A stretch of DNA of 23,758 nt from Legionella_A sp049239925 (GCA_049239925.1 JBMLTO010000020.1:1-23758), one strand, 5' to 3'; shown: positions 8,753-18,223, numbered from the stretch's first letter. The notes: generated by a model not told the origin, from the sequence alone. Translations and numbers: made by a program.

Positions 8753-11731
8753 TTAAATTGATGTTAAATCTTGTGTAAATAAAATACCGAATCCAGTCCC
8801 GGCATTTACTTGTACTGTCGTTGGACGAGTAAATTGTTGCTGTGCTGTTTGCCCCCAACTCTTACCAAGAGTAGCTAAACCAATAACCGCATTTTCCAGC
8901 AGTGAACGTCCCACACCACTTGAAACAGTTGTATTGGTAGCTGTTCCCGTTCCACCAATCGTAATTGTTGTATTTGCGGACTGGAATGCATTTCCAAACC
9001 CTTCTAGGAAAGTCGCCGCAAATAACGAGCCATAGCGAGTGAGATAATGATGGTCAGTACTGGTCGATAACGCTGTTCTCGCTGTGTTAGGATCGATAGC
9101 ATAAGCATTAATAGCTGTAGACTTAGAAGCTCCCGGAATAGAAACCGTATTAAAACTAATCACCATTTTATTGGCATTGCTTGGTAATGTGAAACTACCA
9201 ATGAGTTTTGCACCTTTTAAAGGACCAGACACAACCGTTGCTAGAATAGGACCTGGTTCGTCACTATTAACAGCCGTATCTAATACTGCAAAATACACAT
9301 CACCAGTTTTTATGAATGGCTTTTCACCTGTATGATCTTGCTTCATGACCGGCTGGTTAGCTGATAAGGCACTTACTGAGGCCTGGGCTGAATCAGTCAT
9401 AGCTGGCTTACCTTCGCTGCTACCACCGATATAGACTTGTACTGCTGATACTTTTGAATCTTGTAGCACTTGGCTTGCAGCACTTTGCATGAGTGCAGTA
9501 CGCTGTTGTAGCTTTTGCTGATATCGTTGATCAGCCATTTGTGATTGCTGACGATTTAAAATTTCTTGTAATTGCTTAGCATTCGATAATTCATTACCAG
9601 TACCGCCTGCTCCTAACGAAGGAATGCTAGTCATAGAAGGAGGAACAGCTAATTGACTGGGAGGTGTACTAGTCGATACATTGGTGTTGTTCGGTAACGG
9701 AGCAATACCTTTATTAGCAGATTGCCCTATTAAATCATCCGTCTTTTTTACTTTAGCATCATTTAGGTTAGCATCATTCAATTCTTTATCGCTAAACCCA
9801 GCGGCTTTAATATCTTTATTGTAATAACCTGCCTTTTTTAATTCAGACGCAAGATACCCAGCATTTTTCAAATCGCTTGCAGTATAACCAGCTGCCTTCA
9901 TCGCTTGCAAACTACATCCTAATGTTTGCCTAATAGACGACGCAGGAGTACCCATTTTTCTTGCCTCAACAAGCGAATCGACAGAACAGTTTGTGGTGCG
10001 TCCCGATGCTATGACTGCAGCAACCCCTAAACCAGCATCCATTAATTGTTGAGATGAAAATCCTGCGTCAAGCAAATTTTTGGGTGAAAATCCTGCCGCA
10101 GCAAGAGCTTTCGCATCATAACCAGCTTCTCGCAAAGCAGCAGCAGAACAGCCATTTAAATCTTTAATGCGTTTAGCAGAAACGCCTTGCAGCGATAATG
10201 ATTTAAGTTTTTCTGGATCACAACCCGCTGCTCGTATTAATTGATCGGCAACATTCGCCAATGCTGCTAACTGCTCCGCATTAAAACCGGCTGATTTTAA
10301 TGTGTTTGCATCACAACCATTCAATTTTACAATTTTTTGGGCGGTTACACCATGAGTCATTAAGGCCTTTAATTTTTTAGGATCGCAAGCAGCTGCCCGG
10401 ATATCTTGATTACTGGGATTTAATGTTGCATCGCTTAATTCCTGGGCAGTAAACCCAGCGCCCGATAATTCAGTTGATGTATAACCAGCTTGACTCAGTG
10501 CAGCTGCACTGCATCCTGCATATTGTCGTATCAATTTGGCACTAACACCAGCTAACCGCTCACGCTTTAATGCTGCAATATCACAATTAGCTGCCTTAAT
10601 TTCATTCGGCGTCACCCCTGGTGGCAATTCTGCACCAGCTATATCAATATCTTGTGATGTAAAGCCTGCCGCAGTGAGTGCCTGAGGTTGAAATCCTGCA
10701 TTTAACAACTCCCGTGCAGAATAACCAGCTTGTTTTAATTGTGCAGGCGTATACCCTAATCGTTTTAAATCAGCTGCGGTGAATCCAGCATTTTTTAAAT
10801 CCTGAATACTATAATGCGCAGCTTGTAACTCTGCTGCGCTACAACCACTTATTCGTCTTATTGCAGCTGCACTAACACCAGCAGCTCTCATTTTTACGAG
10901 ATTGTTAATACCACAACCTCGTTTGTTGACATCAGTTGCGCTCATTCCTTGAGGTAAACCACCAGCAAGTTTAATTTGCTGGTCAGGAAATCCAGCGCCC
11001 TGAAGCTCGCCTTCGGAAAAACCACCATCACTCATCTCTTGAGCACTAAAGCCTGCGTTCCTAAGTTCACAAGCACTAAAGCCACAGATTTTTAATTTAT
11101 TTGCAGAATAGCCCACCGTTTTTAATTGCACAGCGTTATAACCTGACGAACGCAATTCTTTGCAGGAACATACCGGTTCAAGATCTTTGATTGAATAACC
11201 ATTGTCTTTGAGTTGCACACAACTACAAACGGATCGGAGATCAGTCATTGATGCGCCTTGTTCAAGAACTTGCTTGACACTAGAACGGCTACAGTTAGCA
11301 TCTTTTAATGATTGAAGCCACATGGTTCGTTGGACACCACCACTATCCTCTTGCGATAACGTTGAAAACCCAAGTCCACCATCCCCTTGTTGTGGCCCAA
11401 TAGCCTCAACATTTCCACCAAAAGAGTGTGTTCTAATAATAGTTGGTATAGCGCTGCCACCACCGTTAACGGCCTTTTTAGCTTGTTGCTCGTTTTGTTC
11501 TTCAACCAAAGAAGCATACTGTGCAGTTGGATTGAGAGCACCAGGTATAGATTGAATCGTTGGCGGTCCACTTAAGCTAGCGGTGTTATCTAAATTTGCA
11601 GACGTTGAAGAAGTGAATCTAATAACACCAATAAGAATTGTTAAAAAGACCAATACTGCGGTGAATAAGATAATTACTCTTGTACGAGTATTGTTGAATA
11701 ATGCTTTGATATTCTCTTTTTTACCAGCCAT
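8753..11731 (-). CDS. icmE: IcmE/DotG, VirB10-like core channel protein with long internal repeat
   Basis: This is the central scaffold of the Dot/Icm core: it spans the inner membrane and its C-terminal TrbI/VirB10-like domain reaches the outer-membrane complex. The 992 residues show a transmembrane helix at about 18-38, a linker, a large helix-forming repeat region (about 147-662), a Gln-rich stretch (about 720-760, with QQSQMADQRYQQKLQQR) and the VirB10-like domain (about 790-992, with GDVYFAVLDTAVNSDEPGPI and DHHYLTRYGS). The repeat units have the form AG[FY]xxxxL and include regularly placed cysteines (described separately). The gene begins four bases after icmK, with AAGGG upstream of the ATG inside the icmK end. 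Confidence 0.96.
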   Translation of the reverse strand: MAGKKENIKALFNNTRTRVIILFTAVLVFLTILIGVIRFTSSTSANLDNTASLSGPPTIQSIPGALNPTAQYASLVEEQNEQQAKKAVNGGGSAIPTIIRTHSFGGNVEAIGPQQGDGGLGFSTLSQEDSGGVQRTMWLQSLKDANCSRSSVKQVLEQGASMTDLRSVCSCVQLKDNGYSIKDLEPVCSCKELRSSGYNAVQLKTVGYSANKLKICGFSACELRNAGFSAQEMSDGGFSEGELQGAGFPDQQIKLAGGLPQGMSATDVNKRGCGINNLVKMRAAGVSAAAIRRISGCSAAELQAAHYSIQDLKNAGFTAADLKRLGYTPAQLKQAGYSARELLNAGFQPQALTAAGFTSQDIDIAGAELPPGVTPNEIKAANCDIAALKRERLAGVSAKLIRQYAGCSAAALSQAGYTSTELSGAGFTAQELSDATLNPSNQDIRAAACDPKKLKALMTHGVTAQKIVKLNGCDANTLKSAGFNAEQLAALANVADQLIRAAGCDPEKLKSLSLQGVSAKRIKDLNGCSAAALREAGYDAKALAAAGFSPKNLLDAGFSSQQLMDAGLGVAAVIASGRTTNCSVDSLVEARKMGTPASSIRQTLGCSLQAMKAAGYTASDLKNAGYLASELKKAGYYNKDIKAAGFSDKELNDANLNDAKVKKTDDLIGQSANKGIAPLPNNTNVSTSTPPSQLAVPPSMTSIPSLGAGGTGNELSNAKQLQEILNRQQSQMADQRYQQKLQQRTALMQSAASQVLQDSKVSAVQVYIGGSSEGKPAMTDSAQASVSALSANQPVMKQDHTGEKPFIKTGDVYFAVLDTAVNSDEPGPILATVVSGPLKGAKLIGSFTLPSNANKMVISFNTVSIPGASKSTAINAYAIDPNTARTALSTSTDHHYLTRYGSLFAATFLEGFGNAFQSANTTITIGGTGTATNTTVSSGVGRSLLENAVIGLATLGKSWGQTAQQQFTRPTTVQVNAGTGFGILFTQDLTSI
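9745..11293 (-). repeat. protein-level repeat region of icmE: decapeptides within Cys-paired super-repeats
   Basis: About 515 codons encode degenerate ten-residue units of the form SAxELxxAGF. Superimposed is a longer unit opened by a cysteine and closed by a GC or SC exactly 24 residues later (C-X23-C), with GVSA-like residues in the middle. I count six openings: CSRSSVKQ, CGINNLVK, CDIAALKR, CDPKKLKA, CDPEKLKS and CSVDSLVE. Each is followed by one to several decapeptides. The copies are diverged at DNA level, so this is an old repeat and not a fresh tandem expansion. Confidence 0.93.
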
Positions 11732-11735
11732 TTTG

Positions 11736-12839
11736 TTATAACCCTTCTACCTTTAACTGCATCACTTTTCCATGCCAGGAAACCAATAGTATTGGTGATT
11801 TTTGCATTTCATAGGCATGCATTCCATCTGCACTGGTCATGCTGCTAATCCAGCCCGGAGAAAGAATAGTAAGATCGGTTCTTACGTACATTTTCTCATT
11901 CAATAACCATGCGCGTGCGTCTCCACCACTAATGCTTAAACGCGAACTACCTGGTGGAGGAACCCCATCAAGTACGTTCAGTAGTAAATCGTTAGCAGAC
12001 GGAGGTGTTCCTTCTTCAAGCGGCATGCTTTTGGCATTCGGTCCATAACCTTGTACGCGTAGGTCTACTCGATAATCAACCGCTTTTTGCCCAGGTATTA
12101 AGGTCAGCATCACTGGAGTATTGAGGTTTTTTAAACGAACAGCTAAATTTCCATAAGTATATAACTTTGTTGCTTGAATCATCAGAGTATTACTGGTTTT
12201 ATCCCATTGAATATTAAAGGCAGATGGGTCGCCCAAGTCATAAGCATTTATTGGCCATGGGGCGCCCGTAGAATCTAAGAATACCAATGAGGAAACAAAT
12301 CCCTGTGATAAACGAATAACTGGCGGCGTTGAACCAGGTGATAAATTGACAAACTGGGATGTTGCCGTTGGTTTAGGAGGTGCCCCCGGTGAGGAAGCTT
12401 GAGCAAATTGTATAGTATCTTGTTTTTGCTTTAAACGTATAATTTGTTCAGGCGTGAGAGGGAACAATTGTTCAGTAACCCCATCAAAAGCCATTGAATC
12501 TAGTGCCTGTTTGTCTGCATTAGATAATATTTTTTCACCATCATCGACCTGTTTATCTGGTTGGTTAGATTCGTTAGCAGGCTTAGTTTGTGGATTTAAT
12601 TTAGTATCGTTAGCATCAATCTTCTGTTGTGATAACAGTTGATCTGTAACCGATGACTTTCCTTCAGGTGAAGAAGGTGGCTGATTTGAGCTAGATAGCT
12701 TTTGTTGTAACATTCTTAACTGTTCTAACGCTTGTTGCGTTGGTTGCGATTGTGCCGCTATAACAAACGGCGTGCTCACCAGAAGTGTCACGGAAAATAA
12801 TAAACGACTTAAACTATTAATACTCTTTATTCTTCTCAT
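11736..12839 (-). CDS. icmK: IcmK/DotH, outer-membrane core complex protein
   Basis: This protein forms the outer-membrane part of the Dot/Icm core together with the DotC and DotD lipoproteins and IcmE (family knowledge). The N-terminus is a Sec signal peptide (basic start, hydrophobic core at about 12-27, likely cleavage after VIAA). A Gln/Ser-rich linker follows (about 30-110), then the conserved C-terminal half with VSSLVFLDSTGAPWPI and LLNVLDGVPPPGS-type stretches expected of the family. The 367 residues are close to the Legionella protein. Its ATG overlaps the icmL stop by one base (TAATG), indicating translational coupling, and icmE starts four bases after its end. Confidence 0.95.
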   Translation of the reverse strand: MRRIKSINSLSRLLFSVTLLVSTPFVIAAQSQPTQQALEQLRMLQQKLSSSNQPPSSPEGKSSVTDQLLSQQKIDANDTKLNPQTKPANESNQPDKQVDDGEKILSNADKQALDSMAFDGVTEQLFPLTPEQIIRLKQKQDTIQFAQASSPGAPPKPTATSQFVNLSPGSTPPVIRLSQGFVSSLVFLDSTGAPWPINAYDLGDPSAFNIQWDKTSNTLMIQATKLYTYGNLAVRLKNLNTPVMLTLIPGQKAVDYRVDLRVQGYGPNAKSMPLEEGTPPSANDLLLNVLDGVPPPGSSRLSISGGDARAWLLNEKMYVRTDLTILSPGWISSMTSADGMHAYEMQKSPILLVSWHGKVMQLKVEGL

Positions 12840-13477
12840 TAACTGACTCCACCGCTTGCTGGACCCACTACAAACTGAGCAATACCAATTCCGCGGGGTG
12901 AGTTTAATGTTGATACACGAGTGATTAACATGGTTACGACATTATTTTGTTGAGAGAACTCACTCGCACTTTGATAAGTTACCAAAATTGGCATTTGTAC
13001 TCGCCAAGAATAACTATTATTTAAAATACCCTTTTGAAGAATAATAGGTGCTTTAGTTGCGACAGCTGAAACAACTAGTTTCTTAGCTTTTACCGCGTCT
13101 AAATTATTAGAATCTTGTAAGGCATTTAAAAACTGTGTCCAACCATCGGAAGTGAAAAAACCTGATGCAGCTTGAAGCTCCGTTCTATAATTTACAAAAT
13201 TATACGTAAATGCCGCTATCGCTGCTTGATTAGCCCACTGCAAAACAGCCGAATCTGATTGATTTGGTTCATTGAGTGGAAATAACGGCGTAATTCTACC
13301 ATTTATACTCGTAGCAAAGTATTTAGGAGCGGGGGGATTAGTGAGTATATACATGAGCATAAAAGCCAATACTAAATTAGCGACAATTGATACCAGTAAA
13401 ATAAGAATCATTTTACGTTGACCATCGCGATAGAATTGGTTTCTAATTGCAACCGCCATCAAAGCATCTTCAGCCAT
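12839..13477 (-). CDS. icmL: IcmL/DotI, VirB8-like inner-membrane protein
   Basis: A short cytosolic N-terminus is followed by one transmembrane helix (about 22-46, containing LVLAFMLMYIL) and a periplasmic domain that in the family has a VirB8-like fold. It starts with the characteristic PKYFATSINGRITPLFPL stretch. IcmL forms an inner-membrane complex with IcmM, its truncated paralogue encoded just upstream. The length of 212 residues fits the family. AGAGGA lies five bases before the ATG. The stop codon is fused to the icmK start. Confidence 0.96.
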   Translation of the reverse strand: MAEDALMAVAIRNQFYRDGQRKMILILLVSIVANLVLAFMLMYILTNPPAPKYFATSINGRITPLFPLNEPNQSDSAVLQWANQAAIAAFTYNFVNYRTELQAASGFFTSDGWTQFLNALQDSNNLDAVKAKKLVVSAVATKAPIILQKGILNNSYSWRVQMPILVTYQSASEFSQQNNVVTMLITRVSTLNSPRGIGIAQFVVGPASGGVS

Positions 13478-13488
13478 AATATCCTCTG

Positions 13489-13773
13489 TTATTGCGGTAT
13501 TAGTTTACTTTCATTTTTTTCATCAGCGTCATCACCCAAAATTGGCGTTGACGTATTATTTGGTTGATCCATATAGGTCAACTGTACTGGAGGGGTTACT
13601 CCGTCAGTTGCGTAGAAATCATTAACAGGTTGATGGCTATAAGTATACATAATGGCCAGACCTATACATAAATTCATAATCATTGATATCACTAGAGCAC
13701 CGCCAGCAAATCTATAGGTATACACATAGAAATGCTTAGATTGCTTCGTGGTACTCCAAGTCTCCCTGCTCAT
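13489..13773 (-). CDS. icmM: IcmM/DotJ, short paralogue of IcmL
   Basis: The 94-residue protein has one transmembrane helix (about 25-46). Its first part resembles IcmL: a hydrophobic segment ending in MYTYSHQP, then DFYATDGVTPPVQLTYMDQP, comparable to KYFATSINGRITPLFPLNEP in IcmL. The VirB8-like domain is missing, as is normal for DotJ, which assembles with DotI in the inner membrane. GGAGA stands five bases upstream of the ATG. It is 11 bases before icmL and 12 bases after icmN, in the middle of a tightly packed set. Confidence 0.92.
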   Translation of the reverse strand: MSRETWSTTKQSKHFYVYTYRFAGGALVISMIMNLCIGLAIMYTYSHQPVNDFYATDGVTPPVQLTYMDQPNNTSTPILGDDADEKNESKLIPQ

Positions 13774-13785
13774 CTTATCTCCATA

Positions 13786-14358
13786 TCAAACAACTGTATT
13801 TCTAAATACTATCTCAACTCTTGCGTTGGGAGACTTATCATTGCAACCAAGATCATCGGCTATCTGATCACGACTACCAGCTCCATTTGCAAACATTAAT
13901 CGGCTATCTACATCTTGAGACCATAAATAATCAGTTATAGCTTTTGCTCTAGCTAATGTTAATGCATGTTCGACCGCAGGGGAACTATATTTATTGCTAT
14001 AGACGTTAATAGTTATCGCAACTGTACGAAACTCTTTTAGAAATCGCGCTATTTCATTCAACAAACCATAAGACTTCATCGTCAGTTGTGGGGATTGGTT
14101 CATAAAGAGAGCCGGTACTGGCATACTGATCAAATAATCTTGTCCAACAGAAATAACCGTAAGGCCCCGTTTGGCAAAATTCTGGCGCATAAGCACCACT
14201 CGAGCATCAGCAGTACCCATAATTCGTTTAGACATAGAAGATGGAGCAACAGCGGTAGTCGACTGTCGCATCGTGTGGCATCCAGCTAAATTACAAACGA
14301 TAATTAAATTTATAAGCCATGCGAAATAATTCAATGAACTAAGTTGCAAACGTATCAA
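13786..14358 (-). CDS. icmN: IcmN/DotK, outer-membrane lipoprotein with OmpA-like domain
   Basis: An N-terminal signal with lipobox LAGC (lipidated Cys27) is followed by an OmpA-like domain. ALTLARAKAITDYL (about 130-143) matches the helix, and GAGSRDQIADD with NARVEIVF the closing motif, of peptidoglycan-associated OmpA-type domains. DotK is a peripheral member of the outer-membrane core. The start is a TTG at 14358, supported by AAGGA seven to eight bases upstream; I see no in-frame ATG before the lipobox. A 169-base gap separates it from icmO, so a local promoter is possible. The 190 residues fit the family. Confidence 0.92.
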   Translation of the reverse strand: MIRLQLSSLNYFAWLINLIIVCNLAGCHTMRQSTTAVAPSSMSKRIMGTADARVVLMRQNFAKRGLTVISVGQDYLISMPVPALFMNQSPQLTMKSYGLLNEIARFLKEFRTVAITINVYSNKYSSPAVEHALTLARAKAITDYLWSQDVDSRLMFANGAGSRDQIADDLGCNDKSPNARVEIVFRNTVV

Positions 14359-14527
14359 TACTAATCCTTATTAACGTAAACACTAAAAACGTCTCAAATA
14401 AAACCACACAACTCAGTGAGTTACAAGACCTCGTTAAAAAATTAAAAAATACATGACGAATGAAGCAATCACAACCGAGTTTTTTGCTACCCAACCATCT
14501 ATTTTGCATTAAAAATGCCAATTATGA

Positions 14528-16873
14528 CTATCCTTGGGCCTTGTTCTCAGCTTTTAAACGCTCACTTCGAATTTTATTGACCAATGTATCAACTATATTG
14601 CTAAGTTCAGCAGCACCAATCTGATCACGCTCTATAGGCGGATAAGTAGTTGCCATTTGAAAATCCTTAATTAATTCCAATGCAATAGAAGCAGCTAATT
14701 TATCCTTTTCACCCGTCAATCGCTCAATATTCATCATAGAATTGCGAGTATCATTAATTAACAACAAAGGCTCTGAAAAATCATCCAAGTTCTTGGCTAA
14801 GATAGGCGGAGAATTTGATGGATAATTCAGTTTGGTAAAGATTGTTAATCCACCAATTTTTTCTTGTTCGATCACCTCTGCAACCGGTTCAGGCTCATTA
14901 TGATTATGGAAAGCTAGTAATGCCGCGACGCTTCGCTCTATGGGTTCAGTAATGTGAGCATGTTTCTGTAAAGCGTTCGTAATTATAGTGATTTCTTCAC
15001 TAGGAATATAGTTATTAATCGCTAAATCATTGCTTTCCAATATTCGAGCAAATCCATTGAGCTGACGCTGCAATTTAGCTAAATATTCATCGGGTGGCGG
15101 TTCAACCTTGATAAATTGATTGAGCTTAAGCTTCTTAACTGGTTTAGGGTTTGCATAAAACATTCTTGCTCTAACAATTTTAGATCGGAAAAATATATGC
15201 GCCTCTCCTTCTGTTTGCTCTTTCAAGTCAAGCAAATCAATTCGAGCACGACGCTCGAAAGAAGAACTTTTAGTATCTAAATAACTATTTGTTACACCGC
15301 CCTCTTTAGTTTGGAACGCATCAACCTTAGTCACATATGCTTCACCAGCAGTTTTGGTAAAAAAATCCCAAGTTTCAGTAGGATCTTCTAATTTCATACA
15401 AATCTTAATATTGGTGTTAGCACCTATTGATGCGGCTTCTTCCTTCGACGCTTTTTGAAACGCAGGTAAATCTTGCCCAGCAAAGATTACCGAAAATCCC
15501 AGTGAACGAGCCTGCGCTGGTACAACAGCAAACCCCTGGACTGCGTAATAGCCATATTCGTCAAGAATACAAATATATGGCGTTGGTGCAGTGGTTGGTT
15601 TTCGCTCAATTACATCACGATAATCGCCCTCTACCTCTTCGCCAAGACCTGCGGCCATCATTGCTTTGAGCGATGAAACAATAATTTTTCCAAGGTTAGA
15701 CAGCTCATCAGGAGATTTTTCTAATGCAGGAAGTAGTACGACTAGAATTCGTCTGTTTAGCACAACATCTTTGAAATCTACTTCAGCTAAATTAGTACGG
15801 ACAATATGTCCATAAGTATCGGCTAACGATGAAAATGCCCGAACTAATTGCATCGTGATAAAACCATGTTGCTCCAAAACCTGCGAAACTTGCTTCCCCT
15901 TTTTTTCTTTATTATAACCTGGCAATGTTGTTAAATAATTACGCAGAGGATCCGTGACTAATTTAGGTATAGATTCAATATTAACTGCTTCTTGCTCATC
16001 CCGTGGGAATACTTTATCAACCACGATCGCTTCCAAACGCTGCAAATCAAAATAGTTACGAATGGTATCTGCATCAAGAAGGATATAACCCTCATCACGC
16101 ATGTATACCAGCAGACGCATAAGAGCTTCGACAAATGCAATAGCTCTGCCCTTCCACATATCACCATCGGAAGACTGGCTAGCCCCTCCCATTAAGCTAA
16201 CGACTAACTGGGTTAACATACTAGAGGAGCCCTGGCAAAATGGATTCAGTGTATTGGATAACCTTTTTTCTTGGGGGCCAATGATATCGCGAGCACCGGT
16301 CATAAAATTAATGAGCAACAAATCATCTTCTCGCCCCATGTTACGGACCATAGAAAATATTTTAGCGTAGAGAGATGTATCCCCCTTGCCATCCACATAA
16401 ATAAAGCCACTTCCCTGCGCTAAAGCATTAAATGCAATTGAAACCAACGCTTCGGTTTTACCACTACCCGTGGAACCAAAAATAAGGGCATGTGTTCGCA
16501 TATCTTCATTAGCAAACCATAGTTCCTCATTCGTTTTAAGATCATTGCCAAAATAAGCAATTCCCCTCGCTACATTAGGTGTTTTCACCCCAGGCTTCAG
16601 ATCGTTAAAATCCTTGACCTTGGAAATTTTTGGTAAACGAAACGGTAACATTTTTTTACGCGTATAACTGTAGAGAAAAGACAGGAAACCAACGATTAGA
16701 ATCAGCAATGATGCTTCATAGATGTAGTAAGTGAGGACAGATAATGCAATCAAAACGATAGAAATATTGGTTGGCTCAGAGAAAAAACTGCCAATACGCA
16801 TACCAACCGTACGAGTGTCTCTCAGCAGTTGTGTGGGGTCAAGTTCATGACGTGAATCAATACCTCTCATCAT
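14528..16873 (-). CDS. icmO: IcmO/DotL, type IV coupling ATPase
   Basis: This is the VirD4-like coupling protein that receives substrates and delivers them to the channel. Two transmembrane segments lie near 36-70. Walker A is GSTGSGKT at 133-140 and the Walker B region CILDEYGYY at 435-443; FIYVDGKGD near 157-165 is the VirD4 family strand. A C-terminal extension (about 590-781) corresponds to the part that in Legionella binds DotN, IcmS/IcmW and other adaptors. The 781 residues fit the family. The ATG overlaps the icmP stop (ATGA, four bases), so the two are coupled; a second ATG follows immediately, giving an uncertainty of one residue. Confidence 0.97.
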   Translation of the reverse strand: MMRGIDSRHELDPTQLLRDTRTVGMRIGSFFSEPTNISIVLIALSVLTYYIYEASLLILIVGFLSFLYSYTRKKMLPFRLPKISKVKDFNDLKPGVKTPNVARGIAYFGNDLKTNEELWFANEDMRTHALIFGSTGSGKTEALVSIAFNALAQGSGFIYVDGKGDTSLYAKIFSMVRNMGREDDLLLINFMTGARDIIGPQEKRLSNTLNPFCQGSSSMLTQLVVSLMGGASQSSDGDMWKGRAIAFVEALMRLLVYMRDEGYILLDADTIRNYFDLQRLEAIVVDKVFPRDEQEAVNIESIPKLVTDPLRNYLTTLPGYNKEKKGKQVSQVLEQHGFITMQLVRAFSSLADTYGHIVRTNLAEVDFKDVVLNRRILVVLLPALEKSPDELSNLGKIIVSSLKAMMAAGLGEEVEGDYRDVIERKPTTAPTPYICILDEYGYYAVQGFAVVPAQARSLGFSVIFAGQDLPAFQKASKEEAASIGANTNIKICMKLEDPTETWDFFTKTAGEAYVTKVDAFQTKEGGVTNSYLDTKSSSFERRARIDLLDLKEQTEGEAHIFFRSKIVRARMFYANPKPVKKLKLNQFIKVEPPPDEYLAKLQRQLNGFARILESNDLAINNYIPSEEITIITNALQKHAHITEPIERSVAALLAFHNHNEPEPVAEVIEQEKIGGLTIFTKLNYPSNSPPILAKNLDDFSEPLLLINDTRNSMMNIERLTGEKDKLAASIALELIKDFQMATTYPPIERDQIGAAELSNIVDTLVNKIRSERLKAENKAQG

Positions 16874-18003
16874 GGTTGCAGCTCCTGCATTTGCTTAGGC
16901 GATAATTTAACTTCTTTAATAGCAATTTCTAAGGCCCTGATGGCTTCATCGATCATCGGAACTAATAGTGGACGTCCCATTGCAATTTCTGCTCGCCAAT
17001 GAGCAAAGGCTCCCCCAACCTCGGCAAAAGGGGTTTGTCTGCCAACGCAGTTAAGCATATACCACAATCGGCGGTCAGTAGGCTTAAGCCATAAAAATTC
17101 AGCGCTAGGCATTACACCATCATCACGAGAGGCTTGTAGCAAAGAAGCTAAGACAGTCAGTAAATAAGCATGCTTTGCAACAATTATTTGGACATCTTCT
17201 GTGTTTTGGTATTTTCTTAACGTGTTGTTGGCAACACTATAATCAGGTTTACCTTCAGCATAGCTTTTATTTATTGACTCTAAAATATGAGTTGCAGCTT
17301 TTCGATCGCGATTCATTCTAGCCATGAAAACGGCTGCTAACGCTCGCACGTGTGGTGGACAATGCTCAAAACCCTCCCAATAAGGCCCCAATTGCAGAGT
17401 AAACACTCGTTTCGCATCACTGCGACGAACCCCTGCCGTCATTTCTTGACCAGGAATCAAATTATCAAGCAACAGATCATCTTTTTTTAATAACTGATAT
17501 TTACGTGCAAATTCCATCGGGGTTAACGCCATCGCCCAAGGTCCTTCGTTAATATCTGTACTCACTAAATCCTGCTTAACTACTGGCATGATAGAAGACC
17601 AATTATGCTGCTCCTGCATGCGTAGAGTTTTCATATCATGAGCTCGTCGAAATTTTAAAGTAATATCTGATCGGTATAACAATATGGCAAGCAAAATTAA
17701 CAAAGCAACAACAGGATAACGCACATAGTAACCAATTCGGCGCGAGCAACTGAGCAACTCTTCCCAACTGACATCAGCTGGATTAACTGTTTGCATCAGA
17801 TCTATTTCAAGTTGCAGCTGACTGCCGCCAGTAAATAAATGTACTAATTTTGCTTGTAGTATATTCAGGTAAAATACAACAGTAACGATATACTGATGAC
17901 CTAAACTCCAGATTAGATAACCTGTCAAAAAGAGCAACACTGTAATCCACACAGGCGCCATCGAGTTATCATTACCACTTTGTTGTTGCGATTGCTGTGC
18001 CAT
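16870..18003 (-). CDS. icmP: IcmP/DotM, coupling complex membrane protein
   Basis: IcmP partners DotL in the coupling complex; its cytosolic domain in Legionella recognises acidic, glutamate-rich secretion signals. Two transmembrane segments (about 17-46 and 91-109) precede a helical soluble domain that includes the conserved GPWAMALTPMEFARKYQLL stretch and a C-terminal WRAEIAMGRPLLVPMIDEA. The 377 residues are close to the Legionella length. The ribosome site is weak (GCGG directly before the ATG). A 220-base gap separates it from icmQ and probably holds its own promoter: an AGTATA, read TATACT on the coding strand, lies 32 bases upstream. Confidence 0.95.
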   Translation of the reverse strand: MAQQSQQQSGNDNSMAPVWITVLLFLTGYLIWSLGHQYIVTVVFYLNILQAKLVHLFTGGSQLQLEIDLMQTVNPADVSWEELLSCSRRIGYYVRYPVVALLILLAILLYRSDITLKFRRAHDMKTLRMQEQHNWSSIMPVVKQDLVSTDINEGPWAMALTPMEFARKYQLLKKDDLLLDNLIPGQEMTAGVRRSDAKRVFTLQLGPYWEGFEHCPPHVRALAAVFMARMNRDRKAATHILESINKSYAEGKPDYSVANNTLRKYQNTEDVQIIVAKHAYLLTVLASLLQASRDDGVMPSAEFLWLKPTDRRLWYMLNCVGRQTPFAEVGGAFAHWRAEIAMGRPLLVPMIDEAIRALEIAIKEVKLSPKQMQELQP

Positions 18004-18088
18004 CCGCGACTTTAGTTTGTAAGAATTTAGTTGAAGTATATACCTAAATCAGACAAATTTGCGATTATTAGGTTTAATATGTTGATAA

Positions 18089-18110
18089 TAAAGTTTAAAT
18101 AGAAACTTTA
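18089..18110. repeat. 8-bp perfect inverted repeat in the icmQ-icmP gap
   Basis: TAAAGTTT and AAACTTTA are separated by six bases. The repeat lies 114 bases after the icmQ stop and about 86 bases before the icmP start. No uridine-rich tract follows on the minus strand, so it is not a standard terminator; an operator or mRNA-processing hairpin is possible. AT-rich inverted repeats of this size can occur by chance in such DNA. Confidence 0.4.
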
Positions 18111-18223
18111 CAGCAGCTAAAACAGACGTTCCATCAGTCTATTTGCAAATAAAGGAATGGACTGTTTGTTGCTATTAGTACTTGGTATCATTACTGTGGA
18201 TTACTGCATAATAGTCGAAACAA

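Noticed and set aside
9745..11293. Possible CRISPR array or DNA-level tandem repeat in icmE
   Set aside because: The units are diverged at base level, lie in one open reading frame and repeat at ten-codon spacing. It is a protein repeat without spacers.
11305..11575. Overlapping small frames on both strands within the icmE 5' part
   Set aside because: They are shadows of the icmE coding frame, which carries the clear transmembrane and repeat structure.
14339..14521. 60-residue minus-strand frame between icmO and icmN
   Set aside because: It is Cys/Phe-rich with no domain, has no ribosome site, and runs into the icmN start. It looks like chance reading of AT-rich spacer.
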